Notes: generated from the letters alone by a model not told the origin. Shown: positions 16,458 to 26,117, counted from the stretch's first letter. The stretch is DNA of 62,226 bases from Pseudarthrobacter oxydans (GCF_013314975.1 NZ_JABTYH010000030.1:1-62226); one strand, 5' to 3'. Made by a program: numbers and translations.

Positions 16458-18342
16458 ACCCGCGGCACAGGACGGTGCGCCCGGTGAGGGCGCGCCCGCT
16501 CCCGCGGGCAACTCCGCCGCCGGACATTCCGGCGGGGCCGGCCTGCCCCCTGGGCCCGAACACACCGACGCCGCCAGCGCCCGTTTCCGGGACCTGATGT
16601 TCCGCGCCCATCTCTGGCAGCGGCGCGCCCTGATCGTCAGCCTGCGTGTTGCACGGCTGGTCAGGACCGGATTCCGGCGGTTCCTGCCGGCGCTGCGCTT
16701 CATCGGCCGGTCCCTTCACCGGCGGTGGCGCCGGTCGCTGCAGTTCCGCACTGTCCTCACCACACTCCTCCTGGCCGTCACTTCGTTCGCGGTTGTGGGT
16801 GCCTATCTGTCCAACCAGATCGCCAACAACCTTTTCCAGGAGCGGCTGGCGCAGGCAGAGTCTGAAACCAGCTACCACGTCAAGCAGGTCCAGGACACGT
16901 TCGACGGCGCGCAGGTCACCGACCAGGCCAGTGTCATCACCCTGGTTTACGACACCCTCAACGCGGTGGAAGGCCGGGGTTCGGTCATCCAGCGCAGGTA
17001 TGTTTTTGAGGCCATGCCGGAACAGACCAAGCCCAGGAACCGCTGGGTCGAATCCCGGGCCTCGGACCAGCTGACAGTGAGCGTCATCCCGCCCGAACTG
17101 CGCAAGGCCGTGCAGGAGTCGGGGAAGGACCAGTATTGGGCCTCCACCGTCATTCCGGTGGGCACCGAAGACCGCCCCGGCATTGCGGTGGGCAACAAGG
17201 TGACGTTTAACGGCACCGTCTACGAGCTGTACCTGATCTACGACCTGAATACCGCGCAGCAGACCCTGGATGAGATCCAGAGTGTCCTCTGGGCCGGCGG
17301 CGCCGTGCTGGTCCTTCTGATCGGCGCCGTCGCCTGGTACGTCACCCGCAACGTCGTCAGCCCGGTCAGCCACGCCGCCATGGTGTCGGAGAAGCTCGCT
17401 GCCGGCCAGCTGCAGGAACGGATGGTGGTCCGGGGAGAAGACGAAGTTGCCCGCCTGGGTGCATCCTTCAACCACATGGCAGCCAGCCTCCAGGAGCAGA
17501 TCACCCAGCTGGCAACCCTTTCGCAGATGCAGCAGCGGTTCGTCTCCGACGTCTCCCACGAACTGCGCACACCGCTGACCACAGTCCGGATGGCGGCGGA
17601 AGTCCTGTATGACGCGCGCCACGACTTCGACCCCATTAACAAGCGCTCCGCAGAGTTGCTCTACAACCAGGTTGAGCGCTTCCAGTCGCTGCTGTCGGAC
17701 CTGCTTGAAATCTCCCGCTTTGATGCCGGTGTGGCAGTGCTCGATGCCGAAGCCGAAGACATCCTGCAGGTTGTCGCACATGCCATCGAAGGCGCTGCCC
17801 CGGTAGCCGCGGAATACGGTTCGGAGATTGTCCTCAGGGCACCCGAAGGTGCCATCATCGTGGAGATGGACGCACGGCGCATCGACAGGATCCTGCGGAA
17901 CCTGATCCTCAACGCAGTGGAGCACGGCGAAGGAAGGCCTGTCACCGTCACGGTCGCAGCCAGCCAGACCGCCGTCGGAATTGCCGTCCGGGACCACGGC
18001 ATCGGAATGGCGCCCGCAGAGGCAGCGCGCGTCTTCGACCGTTTCTGGCGGGCCGACCCCGCCCGCGCCCGCACCACCGGCGGCAGCGGCCTTGGCCTGT
18101 CCATCGCCATGGAGGACACAAAGCTGCACAACGGCTGGCTCCAGGCATGGGGCAAGAAAGGCAGCGGCGCCAACTTCCGGCTGACGCTGCCCCTGCGCCA
18201 GGGGGAAGAAATCGACAAATCGCCGGTCCAGCTCGAGCCGGAGGACATCGTGATGCCCGGAGAGCCGGGGACCAGCAACATGCTGGTCCTGGGAACAGGC
18301 GCGCCGGCCGGAACGGGACCTGCCCAGGAGGAGAGAACATGA
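16429..18342 (+). CDS. mtrB: MtrB sensor histidine kinase
   Basis: This 637-residue membrane kinase is the partner of MtrA. Order of parts: a long Pro/Ala/Gly-rich N-terminal cytoplasmic stretch, first helix (FRTVLTTLLLAVTSFAVVGAYL, about residue 105), an extracytoplasmic sensor region, second helix (VLWAGGAVLVLLIGAVAWYV), a HAMP linker, the HisKA box VSDVSHELRTPLTT with phospho-accepting H377, the N box LRNLILNAVEHGEG, G1 DHGIGM and G2 GGSGLGLSIA. The start is uncertain: GTG 16429 or 16432 overlaps mtrA by up to 29 bases, and the first 100 residues are variable. Synteny with lpqB matches Mycobacterium. The stop overlaps the lpqB ATG. Confidence 0.95.
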   Translation: MVSATKQGPEPAAQDGAPGEGAPAPAGNSAAGHSGGAGLPPGPEHTDAASARFRDLMFRAHLWQRRALIVSLRVARLVRTGFRRFLPALRFIGRSLHRRWRRSLQFRTVLTTLLLAVTSFAVVGAYLSNQIANNLFQERLAQAESETSYHVKQVQDTFDGAQVTDQASVITLVYDTLNAVEGRGSVIQRRYVFEAMPEQTKPRNRWVESRASDQLTVSVIPPELRKAVQESGKDQYWASTVIPVGTEDRPGIAVGNKVTFNGTVYELYLIYDLNTAQQTLDEIQSVLWAGGAVLVLLIGAVAWYVTRNVVSPVSHAAMVSEKLAAGQLQERMVVRGEDEVARLGASFNHMAASLQEQITQLATLSQMQQRFVSDVSHELRTPLTTVRMAAEVLYDARHDFDPINKRSAELLYNQVERFQSLLSDLLEISRFDAGVAVLDAEAEDILQVVAHAIEGAAPVAAEYGSEIVLRAPEGAIIVEMDARRIDRILRNLILNAVEHGEGRPVTVTVAASQTAVGIAVRDHGIGMAPAEAARVFDRFWRADPARARTTGGSGLGLSIAMEDTKLHNGWLQAWGKKGSGANFRLTLPLRQGEEIDKSPVQLEPEDIVMPGEPGTSNMLVLGTGAPAGTGPAQEERT

Positions 18343-20057
18343 CGGGCCATGCCCGCCGACAGGCGAAACTGTCCGCTTCCCTGCTGGTCCTCCTGCTCGT
18401 CCTGCTGGCCGGCTGTGCCAGAATCCCCACGTCCGGGCCGGTGGGCAAAAGCAGCGAGGGCAGCGCAGGGAACCTCAGCGCGCCGGTGTTCCTGCCGGCC
18501 GCGCCACAGCCGGGCGCCTCGCCTGAGACCATCATCGATTACTTCTACCGGGCAGGCAGCGGCTATGAAGACGACTACGCGGTGGCGCGGCAGTACCTGA
18601 CGCAGGCCTCTTCCGTGTCTTGGAAACCGGACCAGCGTGCCCTTGTCTACCGGGAAGCGCGGGTGGTGGCAACCGGCACCGAGAACGTCTACAACTATGA
18701 GCTGGACGTCGCCTACACCGTGGATGCTGACGGGATCGCCACGCAGTCACCGGAAGGAACGATTGAAAACATCCCGGTGACCGTCACCCAGGTGGACGGT
18801 GAGTGGAGGATCTCCGCCATTCCGGACGGCACCGCCATCGCGGAGGAAACCTTCAAGGTCATCTACGGCGCATTCCCCATCTACTTCTACGATCCCTCTT
18901 TTACGTTCGCGGTCCCGGATGTGCGCTGGTTCATCAAGAACAAGACGGTCAAGGCGATGACCAGCGCCTTGCTGGCCGGACCGGCTCCCTACCTGCGCGG
19001 CGCCGTCGCAAGCGCCTTTCCCTCCGGCATCAAGCTGGCCCGCGAGTCGGTCCCGGTGGTTTCCGGTGCCGCTCAGGTTGACCTCACGGCCAAGGAACTC
19101 ATGGAGACGTCGCCGGAGGACCGGCTGCGGATGCAGATGCAGCTGACATTGACGTTCCGCAGCCAGCCCGACGTCGTCAACGTCGAGCTGCGCGCCAACC
19201 AGGACCTGGTCCGGGTGGAAGACGACGGGTCCGTGCTTCCGCCGGTGCAGGACAAGAACGTGCCGTCCCGCCAGATTGCCATCAGCGGCAACGACCTGGT
19301 GCGCTACGAAAACAACAGGGTTTCACCGCTGCCCGATATGCAGCCCGTGTCCTCCCTCAACCCGAGGCTTCCCGCAGAATCTCCCGTGTCGCAGTCGGCT
19401 GCCTTCCTCAATGACAGCCGGACCACGCTGTACAGCATCAGCCCGGGCCAGCCGGCCAGGGCACTCACCACCAGGAGTACCCTGAGCCGGCCGTCCTTCG
19501 GCCTCAATGAATGGGTCTGGTCGGCCGGCCCGGGAGGCTCGGGGGACACCGAAGTGGTGGCTTACCGCCCGGCCGGTATCGCAGAGGGGGCCACCGTACC
19601 CTCGGTCACCCTGACGCCGGCCTGGCTGGCCGGCCGGACTGTCAAAGAGTTCCGGATTTCGAGGGAAGGGGTCCGTGCGCTGGTGATTTCGGAGCAGAAC
19701 GGTAAAACCCGGGTCCAGGTGACCGGCATTATCCGCGGCGGCGACGGGACACCCCGGGAGCTGACGCCGCCCATTACCCTGGCAACCGGCAGTGACCCCG
19801 ACCAGGGCGCGTGGGTCACCGATACGACCATCGCGGTCATGAAGGGCTCAGCGGCGTCGAACGTCACGCCGGAGCTGCTGTCACTCGCCTCCGGGCAGCC
19901 GCAGCAGCTGGCGCCCTGGCCGGGCCTCGTTGCCTTGAGCGCCGGGAACGGGCCTGAGGACATTTATGCCCAGTCGGCAGAGGGCATCTTCCAGCGCCTC
20001 GGCAACGGATGGTCCCCCCAGATTAAGGGCCCCACCGACCCCTCATTTCCAGGCTGA
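18339..20057 (+). CDS. lpqB: LpqB lipoprotein
   Basis: This 572-residue exported lipoprotein is the standard third gene of the mtrAB operon; in mycobacteria LpqB interacts with MtrB and influences signalling. The signal sequence ends in the lipobox LLAGCAR, followed by IPTSGPVG, a typical LpqB start of the mature chain. A GerMN-type domain is visible around DPSFTFAVPDVRWFIKNKT, KAMTSALLAGPAPYLRGAV and AAQVDLTAKELM; the C-terminal half should form the beta-propeller known for the family. ATG 18339 overlaps the mtrB stop and has AGGAGGAGAG just upstream, which decides the start against a longer in-frame reading. Confidence 0.95.
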   Translation: MTGHARRQAKLSASLLVLLLVLLAGCARIPTSGPVGKSSEGSAGNLSAPVFLPAAPQPGASPETIIDYFYRAGSGYEDDYAVARQYLTQASSVSWKPDQRALVYREARVVATGTENVYNYELDVAYTVDADGIATQSPEGTIENIPVTVTQVDGEWRISAIPDGTAIAEETFKVIYGAFPIYFYDPSFTFAVPDVRWFIKNKTVKAMTSALLAGPAPYLRGAVASAFPSGIKLARESVPVVSGAAQVDLTAKELMETSPEDRLRMQMQLTLTFRSQPDVVNVELRANQDLVRVEDDGSVLPPVQDKNVPSRQIAISGNDLVRYENNRVSPLPDMQPVSSLNPRLPAESPVSQSAAFLNDSRTTLYSISPGQPARALTTRSTLSRPSFGLNEWVWSAGPGGSGDTEVVAYRPAGIAEGATVPSVTLTPAWLAGRTVKEFRISREGVRALVISEQNGKTRVQVTGIIRGGDGTPRELTPPITLATGSDPDQGAWVTDTTIAVMKGSAASNVTPELLSLASGQPQQLAPWPGLVALSAGNGPEDIYAQSAEGIFQRLGNGWSPQIKGPTDPSFPG

Positions 20058-20099
20058 GGCCCTGTCCCGGCAGCTGGGCCGGGTCCGGCCTTCCGGGAT

Positions 20100-20108
20100 T
20101 TGTCCACA
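20100..20108 (+). other. Perfect actinobacterial DnaA box TTGTCCACA
   Basis: The nine bases match the Streptomyces/Mycobacterium DnaA box consensus. It lies in the 87-base gap between lpqB and the phosphoribosyltransferase gene. No second box is seen nearby, so an origin is not suggested. Confidence 0.4.
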
Positions 20109-20144
20109 TACGGCAGCTGGGTGCTGTGATGGCACCGCTACCGG

Positions 20145-21083
20145 GTGGAAAGTCAGGGAGTGGCCACCAGAACAGGATTGCCTGACAGGGCAGCGGTACC
20201 TGTTCGGCTGGACCCCGACCTCACCCCGCCTCCCTGGTTCAGCGCCAGGCACAGGGCAGACCACGGCAACACAGTCTTTCGCATGCTGGATCAGCTCGCG
20301 GGCGCGGGGGCGGACCTGCTTTCCCTGGCAGTTCCCGTGGACTGCGTGTGCTGCGGCGCCGAAGACCGGGCGCTCTGTATCCGGTGCGACCGCCACATCC
20401 GGCGGCTCACCGCGTCCCCGTTCCGTGCGGAAAGCGGAGCCCCCGCGCTGATGGACGTGGCGGGGACGGTGCTGCTTCCGGTGGTGGCCGCCGGCGTGTA
20501 CCGCGAAGAGCTGGCCCAGGCGCTGCTCTCCTTCAAAAGGCATGGGCAGCACCAGCTGAAGGGAAGCCTGGGACGAGCTCTGGGCGGAGCGGTCCGGGCG
20601 GCTACGGAGGGTTCGAGGGATTTCCTCCTGGTCCCTGTCCCCACCAGTACCAGGGCATATCTGAACCGTGGCTTCAGCCCCGTCCAGCTGCTCCTGCGCG
20701 GCGCGGCAGGCCGGCTGCCGGGGCCGGGTGTTGCAGACGTCCTCACGAAGGCACGCGGACCAGGACTGCAGCTGCCCGGCGGGCAAAAAGGCCTCGGCCG
20801 GGGTGCCCGGGCGCAGCGCGTGCGCGGTTCCATGCGGGTCCGCCGGCGGTTCCGGAACAAGGTCGCCGGATACCCCTGCATCATCATCGACGACGTGCTG
20901 ACCACCGGAGCCACGCTGGCTGAGGCAGCCCGGGCCCTCCATGCGGCCGGGGCGCAGGTGGCGGGCGCCGTTGTGCTCGCGGCGACACGCCCGCCGGATG
21001 CCGATGGCTGCACCGCCGCACCCGCGCAGGCCCGCGGAACCTGCCATGACTTAGAAAAAAATAAACCGGGAAAGGATGAATAA
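20145..21083 (+). CDS. ComF-family phosphoribosyltransferase-like protein
   Basis: The 312-residue protein has a zinc-ribbon-like cysteine set, C67/C70 and C78/C81 (CVCCGAEDRALCIRC), followed by a type I phosphoribosyltransferase fold. The PRPP-binding loop is CIIIDDVLTTGATL near residues 244-257, and VPVPTSTRAYLNRGFSPVQLL matches the ComF family. In naturally competent bacteria ComF acts in DNA uptake; in actinobacteria the role is unknown. It occupies the position of Rv3242c between lpqB and hpf in Mycobacterium. The start is unsure: GTG 20145 lacks a clear ribosome site, and ATG 20283 would give a shorter protein that still holds the cysteines. Confidence 0.85.
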   Translation: MESQGVATRTGLPDRAAVPVRLDPDLTPPPWFSARHRADHGNTVFRMLDQLAGAGADLLSLAVPVDCVCCGAEDRALCIRCDRHIRRLTASPFRAESGAPALMDVAGTVLLPVVAAGVYREELAQALLSFKRHGQHQLKGSLGRALGGAVRAATEGSRDFLLVPVPTSTRAYLNRGFSPVQLLLRGAAGRLPGPGVADVLTKARGPGLQLPGGQKGLGRGARAQRVRGSMRVRRRFRNKVAGYPCIIIDDVLTTGATLAEAARALHAAGAQVAGAVVLAATRPPDADGCTAAPAQARGTCHDLEKNKPGKDE

Positions 21084-21227
21084 CGGGTGCCTATGAACTA
21101 ACGTCGGTGGTGGGTACCAAGAACAGAATGTACCTTTCGATGGCGGCTCGGAGAGGGGCTCGACTGTCAGGCAGATCGGCCCAGGGAAGCGCCGCCGTCG
21201 TGTCACCGAAGTCATTTGGAGGGCACC

Positions 21228-21953
21228 ATGGAGTTTATGATCAGCGGACGAAATCTGACAGTTTCAGACCGGTTCCGCGAATACGCCGGGGAAAAAATCT
21301 CGAAAATCGAATCGCTTGGGGACAAGGTCCAGCGGGTCGATGCGAAAGTCTCCAAGGAGACCAATGCCCGGCAGACCGGCGATCAGCTGACCGTTGAGGT
21401 GACAGTCCTGGGCAGGGGGCCCGTGATCCGCGCTGAGGCCAGCGCCGCTGACAAGTTTGCAGCATTCGACCTCGCCTACAACAAACTGCTGGAACGGCTC
21501 CGGCGCGCCAAGGACCGCAAGAAGGTCCACCATGGACGGCACACACCCAAGGCTGTCCGCGAAGCTACCGCCTCCCTCGAACCCGCCAGCCCGAACGAGC
21601 CCCTCTACGTCGAGGCAAGCCACCGGAACGAGGCCGTGGCCGCCCCCGAAGACAAGTCTCCCTATGATGTGGACAACGACATTCCGGCCGGCAATTCCCC
21701 GGTCCTGATCCGGCGCAAGGTCTTTCCCGCCGCTTCCCTCTCCCTCGACGACGCCGTGGACAACATGGAACTTGTGGGCCACGATTTCTACCTCTTCGTC
21801 GACAAGGCCACCAACACGCCGTCCGTCGTGTACCGCCGCCGCGGCTGGACCTATGGGGTGATCACCCTGGACCACGAGTGCGAACCCGGAGACACCGTGG
21901 TGGAGGAAAAAGTCCTTGCATACCGCTCGGACGACACCCCGGCCAACGCCTAG
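21228..21953 (+). CDS. hpf: Long-form ribosome hibernation promoting factor
   Basis: This 241-residue cytoplasmic factor should dimerise 70S ribosomes into inactive 100S particles in stationary phase or stress. The N-terminal S30EA domain (about residues 1-105) starts MEFMISGRNLTVSDRFREYA and includes ERLRRAKDRKKVHHG. A variable linker follows, and the C-terminal dimerisation domain reads PVLIRRKVFPAASLSLDDAV and GHDFYLFVDKATNTPSVVYRRR. ATG 21228 was chosen because GGAGGG lies five bases upstream; a TTG at 21216 is in frame but unlikely. It matches Rv3241c by place in the mtrAB-secA block. A 144-base gap upstream could carry its own stress promoter, but no clear box was found. Confidence 0.95.
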   Translation: MEFMISGRNLTVSDRFREYAGEKISKIESLGDKVQRVDAKVSKETNARQTGDQLTVEVTVLGRGPVIRAEASAADKFAAFDLAYNKLLERLRRAKDRKKVHHGRHTPKAVREATASLEPASPNEPLYVEASHRNEAVAAPEDKSPYDVDNDIPAGNSPVLIRRKVFPAASLSLDDAVDNMELVGHDFYLFVDKATNTPSVVYRRRGWTYGVITLDHECEPGDTVVEEKVLAYRSDDTPANA

Positions 21954-21985
21954 GCTGGTGAAAACCATCAACAGAGAGGACTGAT

Positions 21986-23215
21986 GTGCCGGCGACGCTG
22001 AGCCTGGACCAGGCACGGCGGATCGCTTTGGCAGCGCAGGGACTCGACAAAGGACGGCCCGCCGGCCCCGTGACATCACGGACGGTGGGCCGCACCTTTG
22101 CCCGGATCCAGCTCGTCCAGATCGATTCCGTCAATGTGGTATCCCGGAGCCACTTCCTTCCGTTCTTTTCCCGGCTCGGCCACTACGACCGCACGATCCT
22201 CCAGCGGATGTCCGCCGTCCATCCTCGGCGCATGGTGGAGTACTGGGCGCACGAGGCCAGCTACATCCGGCCGGAACACTATGCAGACCTCCTGTTGTGG
22301 CAGAAACGGACCTGGGTGGGTGCGTCCCGCATGGACCCCGGGCTTCGTGCCGACATCACCGGGCGTATCCTCGACACCCTCGCACGGTCCCGCCCCCTGA
22401 CCGCTGCTGAGTTGACTGCCCGGATAGGCCACGTCGAGGAAACGCAGACGGCGAACTGGGGCTGGAACTGGAATGCCGTGAAGAGGGTGCTGGAACACCT
22501 GTTTGAGGACGGCACGGTCTGCGCTGCGTCGCGGACGGAACAGTTCGAGCGCAGGTACACGCTGGCTGCCAAGGTGCTGCCGCAGCTTACCGTCGGGGAA
22601 GCAGGCGCCGACGCCAGGGCCGGGGCGATGCACCGCCTGATCGACGCCGCCGCGCAGGCCCATGGCATCGGAACCGTGCGGTGCTTCGCGGACTACTTCC
22701 GCACGCCCGTCAAGGCGGCAGCGGACGCCGTCGCGCATCTTGTGCAGCAGGGAAGGCTGGAACCGGTGACCGTGCCGGGCTGGGACCGCGCCGTCTTCCG
22801 CCACGCTGACGCAACTTTGCCCCGGCGGGCCACGGGCCGCGCGCTGCTGAGCCCCTTCGATTCACTGGTATTCGAACGCCGGCGGCTTGAAGAGCTGTTC
22901 GGCTTCCACTACCGGATCGAAATCTATACTCCTGAGAACAAAAGGCGGTACGGCTACTACGTCCTTCCCTTCCTCCTCCGGGACAGGATCGTGGCGCGGG
23001 TGGACCTCAAGGCTGACCGAAAGGCAGGAAAACTTCTGGTGAGGTCCTCCTTCGCCGAACCTGGCGCCCCGCCGGACACCGCCGTCGAACTTGCTGCAGA
23101 GCTCCGCCTCATGGCCGGCTGGCTGGGCCTGCCAGAGGTGGAAGTATTCCCCGTTGGCGACCTGGCCGGCGGCCTCGCACGTGCCGTACGAACCGAAGCG
23201 GACTATCCGCTCTGA
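21986..23215 (+). CDS. YcaQ/AlkZ-type winged-helix DNA glycosylase (HTH_42 family)
   Basis: The 409-residue product belongs to the HTH_42 family, whose characterised members open or remove interstrand crosslinks and bulky alkylated bases from DNA. The key pattern is RIQLVQIDSVN, giving Q45-I-D47, the QxD form found in the YcaQ (AlkX) branch rather than the QxQ form of self-resistance AlkZ enzymes. Other family features are YWAHEASYI, WGWNWNAVKRVLEHLFEDG with a winged-helix look, and the end part LLSPFDSLVFERRRLEELFGFHYRIEIY. GTG 21986 follows AGAGAGGA. It lies between hpf and secA without an obvious functional link, and may be cotranscribed with hpf. Confidence 0.82.
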   Translation: MPATLSLDQARRIALAAQGLDKGRPAGPVTSRTVGRTFARIQLVQIDSVNVVSRSHFLPFFSRLGHYDRTILQRMSAVHPRRMVEYWAHEASYIRPEHYADLLLWQKRTWVGASRMDPGLRADITGRILDTLARSRPLTAAELTARIGHVEETQTANWGWNWNAVKRVLEHLFEDGTVCAASRTEQFERRYTLAAKVLPQLTVGEAGADARAGAMHRLIDAAAQAHGIGTVRCFADYFRTPVKAAADAVAHLVQQGRLEPVTVPGWDRAVFRHADATLPRRATGRALLSPFDSLVFERRRLEELFGFHYRIEIYTPENKRRYGYYVLPFLLRDRIVARVDLKADRKAGKLLVRSSFAEPGAPPDTAVELAAELRLMAGWLGLPEVEVFPVGDLAGGLARAVRTEADYPL

Positions 23216-23250
23216 GGGAACAAACGGGCACCTCGGCGGTGTCTCTCCCG

Positions 23251-23256
23251 TAGACT
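23251..23256 (+). promoter_or_regulatory. -10 box of a secA promoter
   Basis: TAGACT lies 43 bases upstream of the secA GTG, in the 84-base gap after the glycosylase gene. It would give a leader of about 37 bases. The -35 region is poorly conserved. Confidence 0.35.
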
Positions 23257-23299
23257 AAAAACGCCAGAATTCGGCGGCAACGACTGGGAGCATCTTCAC

Positions 23300-26038
23300 G
23301 TGGCATCACTTATCGAAAAACTTCTCCGCACCGGTGATAAAAAAACCCTCCGGCAACTGCGGAACTATGCCGACTCCATCAATGCCCTGGAAGATTCGTT
23401 CAAGACGTTCACGGACGCCGAACTCCGGGAGGAAACCGACCGGTTGAGGGAACGGCACCAGGACGGTGAGAAACTGGATGACCTGCTTCCGGAAGCGTTC
23501 GCCGCCGTCCGGGAAGCTTCCTCGCGGACCTTGGGGATGCGCCACTTCGATGTCCAGATGATGGGCGGCGCCGCCCTGCACCTGGGCAACATCGCGGAAA
23601 TGAAGACCGGTGAAGGCAAGACCCTGGTGGCGACCGCTCCCGCCTACCTGAACGCTCTCACCGGCAAGGGCGTCCATGTGATCACCGTGAACGACTACCT
23701 CGCCGAGTACCAGTCGGACCTCATGGGACGTGTCTACCGTTTCCTTGGCCTGAGCAGCGGGTGCATCCTCTCGAACCAGGATCCCGCAGTCCGTCGCCAG
23801 CAGTACGCCGCTGACATTACCTACGGCACCAACAACGAATTCGGGTTCGACTACCTCCGCGACAACATGGCCTGGGACAAGAACGAGCTTGTCCAGCGCG
23901 GACACCACTTCGCCATTGTCGACGAAGTGGACTCCATCCTCATTGACGAAGCCCGCACGCCGCTCATCATCTCCGGGCCGGCGCAGGGGGACACCAACCG
24001 CTGGTACAGCGAATTCGCAAAGGTGGTCCTCCGGCTTCAGCCTGACAAGGACTACGAAGTCGACGAAAAGAAGCGTACCGTCGGCGTCCTGGAGAGCGGG
24101 ATCGAGAAGGTGGAGGACTACCTCGGTATTCAAAACCTTTACGAGTCCGCCAACACACCGCTCATCGGGTTCCTTAACAACGCCATCAAGGCCAAGGAAC
24201 TTTTCAAGCGGGACAAGGACTACGTCATCCTGGACGGGGAAGTCCTGATCGTCGACGAGCACACCGGCCGCATCCTCGCCGGCCGCCGCTACAACGAGGG
24301 CATGCACCAGGCGATCGAGGCCAAAGAAGGCGTCGAGATCAAGGCCGAGAACCAGACCCTGGCCACTGTGACGCTGCAGAACTACTTCCGTATGTACCAG
24401 AAGCTTTCAGGCATGACCGGTACTGCCGAAACCGAGGCAGCGGAATTCATGAGCACCTACAAGCTGGGCGTGGTGGCCATTCCCACCAACCGCGACATGC
24501 AGCGCATCGACCAGCCGGACCTGGTCTTCAAGAACGAAACGGTTAAGTTCGACGCCGTGGTGCGGGACATCGCCGAACGCCACGAAAAGGGCCAGCCGGT
24601 CCTGGTGGGCACCACCAGCGTCGAGAAGAGCGAATACCTGTCCCGCCTTCTTGCCAAGGAAGGCATCCGGCACGAGGTCCTCAACGCGAAAAACCACGCA
24701 CGTGAAGCTGCCATCGTCGCCCAGGCCGGACGTAAGGGCGCCGTCACGGTGGCAACCAACATGGCCGGCCGCGGTACGGACATCATGCTCGGCGGCAACG
24801 CTGAATTTACCGCCGTGGCCGAGCTTGCCAAGCGCGGGCTAGATCCTGAGGAGAACTCCGAGGAGTACGAGTCCGCCTGGCCGGCAGCACTCGAAGCTGC
24901 CAAGCAGTCGGTCAAGGACGAGCACGAGGAAGTCCTGAACCTTGGCGGACTCTACGTTCTGGGAACCGAGCGCCACGAATCACGCCGCATCGACAACCAG
25001 CTTCGCGGACGCTCCGGCCGCCAGGGCGACCCTGGCGAGTCGCGCTTCTACCTGTCGCTGACCGATGACCTCATGCGGCTCTTCAATTCCGGCGCCGCGG
25101 AACGGCTCATGAACAGTTCCGTGCCCGACGACGTCGCCCTGGAATCGAAGCTCGTATCCCGGGCTATCGCCTCAGCGCAGGGCCAGGTGGAGGGCCGCAA
25201 CGCCGAACAGCGCAAAAACGTCCTGAAGTACGACGACGTCCTCAACCGCCAGCGTGAGGCAATCTACAGTGACCGGCGGCGGATCCTTGAAGGCGACGAC
25301 CTGCACGAGAAAGTCCAGTTCTTCGTCGAAGACACTGTCACCGCGCTCATCGACGCGGCAACGGCAGAAGGCAACGGCGACGACTGGGACTTCAACCAGC
25401 TCTGGACTAACCTCAAGACCCTGTATCCCGTGAGCGTCACGCCGGAGGAGATCATCGAGGAGGCCGGCGGCAAATCCAGGCTCACGGTGGAGTTCCTGAA
25501 GGAGGAACTGCTCTCCGACGCGCGGCTGGTGTACCAGGCGCGGGAGGAGGCCCTGGGCTCGGAAAGCATGCGCGAACTTGAGCGCCGCGTGGTCCTCTCC
25601 GTCATTGGCCGTAAGTGGCAGGAACACTTGTATGAGATGGACTACCTCAAAGAAGGCATCGGGCTGCGCGCCATGGCCCAGCGTGATCCGCTGGTGGAAT
25701 ACCAGCGTGAGGGCTTCATCCTGTTCCAGGGCATGATGGAAGCCATCCGGGAAGAAAGCGTCGGATTCCTGTTCAACCTCGAGGTTGAAGTCACGCCCGC
25801 CCAGGACGTGGTGGTCGCGGACGACGCCGGCGGACACACCGAGCATGTGCAGCCGCAGGTTCACGCTGCCGGGCTCGAAGCGCCGGAGAAGCCGGCCCAG
25901 CTGCAGTACACTGCCCCCAGCGAAACCGGTGGAACGCAGACCCGGGTGGAGACACGCTCCTCGGGCAGGTCGGGAAATCCGGCCAAGGCGGCAGCGCAGG
26001 ACGCGGCCAAACGTCCGGCAAAGAAGAAGCGCCGCTGA
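23300..26038 (+). CDS. secA: SecA preprotein translocase ATPase
   Basis: This 912-residue ATPase drives export of unfolded proteins through SecYEG. Visible are Walker A KTGEGKTL (residues 102-109), the DEVD box (208-211) in DEVDSILIDEARTPLIISG, the pre-protein crosslinking region, the helicase-like motif MAGRGTDIMLGG, QLRGRSGRQGDPGESRFYLSL and the helical scaffold end VLKYDDVLNRQR. The C-terminal tail is Ala/Lys-rich and lacks the cysteine zinc finger that binds SecB, which is normal for actinobacterial SecA1. The start is GTG 23300 behind GGGAG. Two hairpins follow. The position after hpf matches Mycobacterium secA1. Confidence 0.98.
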   Translation: MASLIEKLLRTGDKKTLRQLRNYADSINALEDSFKTFTDAELREETDRLRERHQDGEKLDDLLPEAFAAVREASSRTLGMRHFDVQMMGGAALHLGNIAEMKTGEGKTLVATAPAYLNALTGKGVHVITVNDYLAEYQSDLMGRVYRFLGLSSGCILSNQDPAVRRQQYAADITYGTNNEFGFDYLRDNMAWDKNELVQRGHHFAIVDEVDSILIDEARTPLIISGPAQGDTNRWYSEFAKVVLRLQPDKDYEVDEKKRTVGVLESGIEKVEDYLGIQNLYESANTPLIGFLNNAIKAKELFKRDKDYVILDGEVLIVDEHTGRILAGRRYNEGMHQAIEAKEGVEIKAENQTLATVTLQNYFRMYQKLSGMTGTAETEAAEFMSTYKLGVVAIPTNRDMQRIDQPDLVFKNETVKFDAVVRDIAERHEKGQPVLVGTTSVEKSEYLSRLLAKEGIRHEVLNAKNHAREAAIVAQAGRKGAVTVATNMAGRGTDIMLGGNAEFTAVAELAKRGLDPEENSEEYESAWPAALEAAKQSVKDEHEEVLNLGGLYVLGTERHESRRIDNQLRGRSGRQGDPGESRFYLSLTDDLMRLFNSGAAERLMNSSVPDDVALESKLVSRAIASAQGQVEGRNAEQRKNVLKYDDVLNRQREAIYSDRRRILEGDDLHEKVQFFVEDTVTALIDAATAEGNGDDWDFNQLWTNLKTLYPVSVTPEEIIEEAGGKSRLTVEFLKEELLSDARLVYQAREEALGSESMRELERRVVLSVIGRKWQEHLYEMDYLKEGIGLRAMAQRDPLVEYQREGFILFQGMMEAIREESVGFLFNLEVEVTPAQDVVVADDAGGHTEHVQPQVHAAGLEAPEKPAQLQYTAPSETGGTQTRVETRSSGRSGNPAKAAAQDAAKRPAKKKRR

Positions 26039-26048
26039 CGGTGGAGTG

Positions 26049-26065
26049 AGCCGCCAGTGGCGGCT
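26049..26065 (+). terminator. First hairpin after secA
   Basis: AGCCGCC-AGT-GGCGGCT is a perfect 7-bp stem with a 3-base loop, ten bases after the secA stop. No U-tract follows. Confidence 0.5.
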
Positions 26066-26080
26066 TGGATCAGGATCGTG

Positions 26081-26117
26081 AGGGCAGGGCCGGGAACAGT
26101 GTTCCCGGCCCTGCCCT
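26081..26117. terminator. Bidirectional terminator between secA and the Rv3235-type gene
   Basis: A perfect 17-bp stem (AGGGCAGGGCCGGGAAC and its complement) with an AGT loop lies between the convergent ends of secA (plus) and the next gene (minus). It can serve both directions. Confidence 0.8.

Noticed and set aside
16291..18129. 612-codon minus-strand open frame opposite mtrB
   Set aside because: A shadow of the high-GC mtrB frame; the mtrB reading has all kinase boxes, the shadow has no recognisable domain.
22068..22081. 14-bp perfect palindrome CCGTGACATCACGG
   Set aside because: Lies inside the glycosylase coding region and its 2-base centre is too short for a CRP-family site; likely chance.
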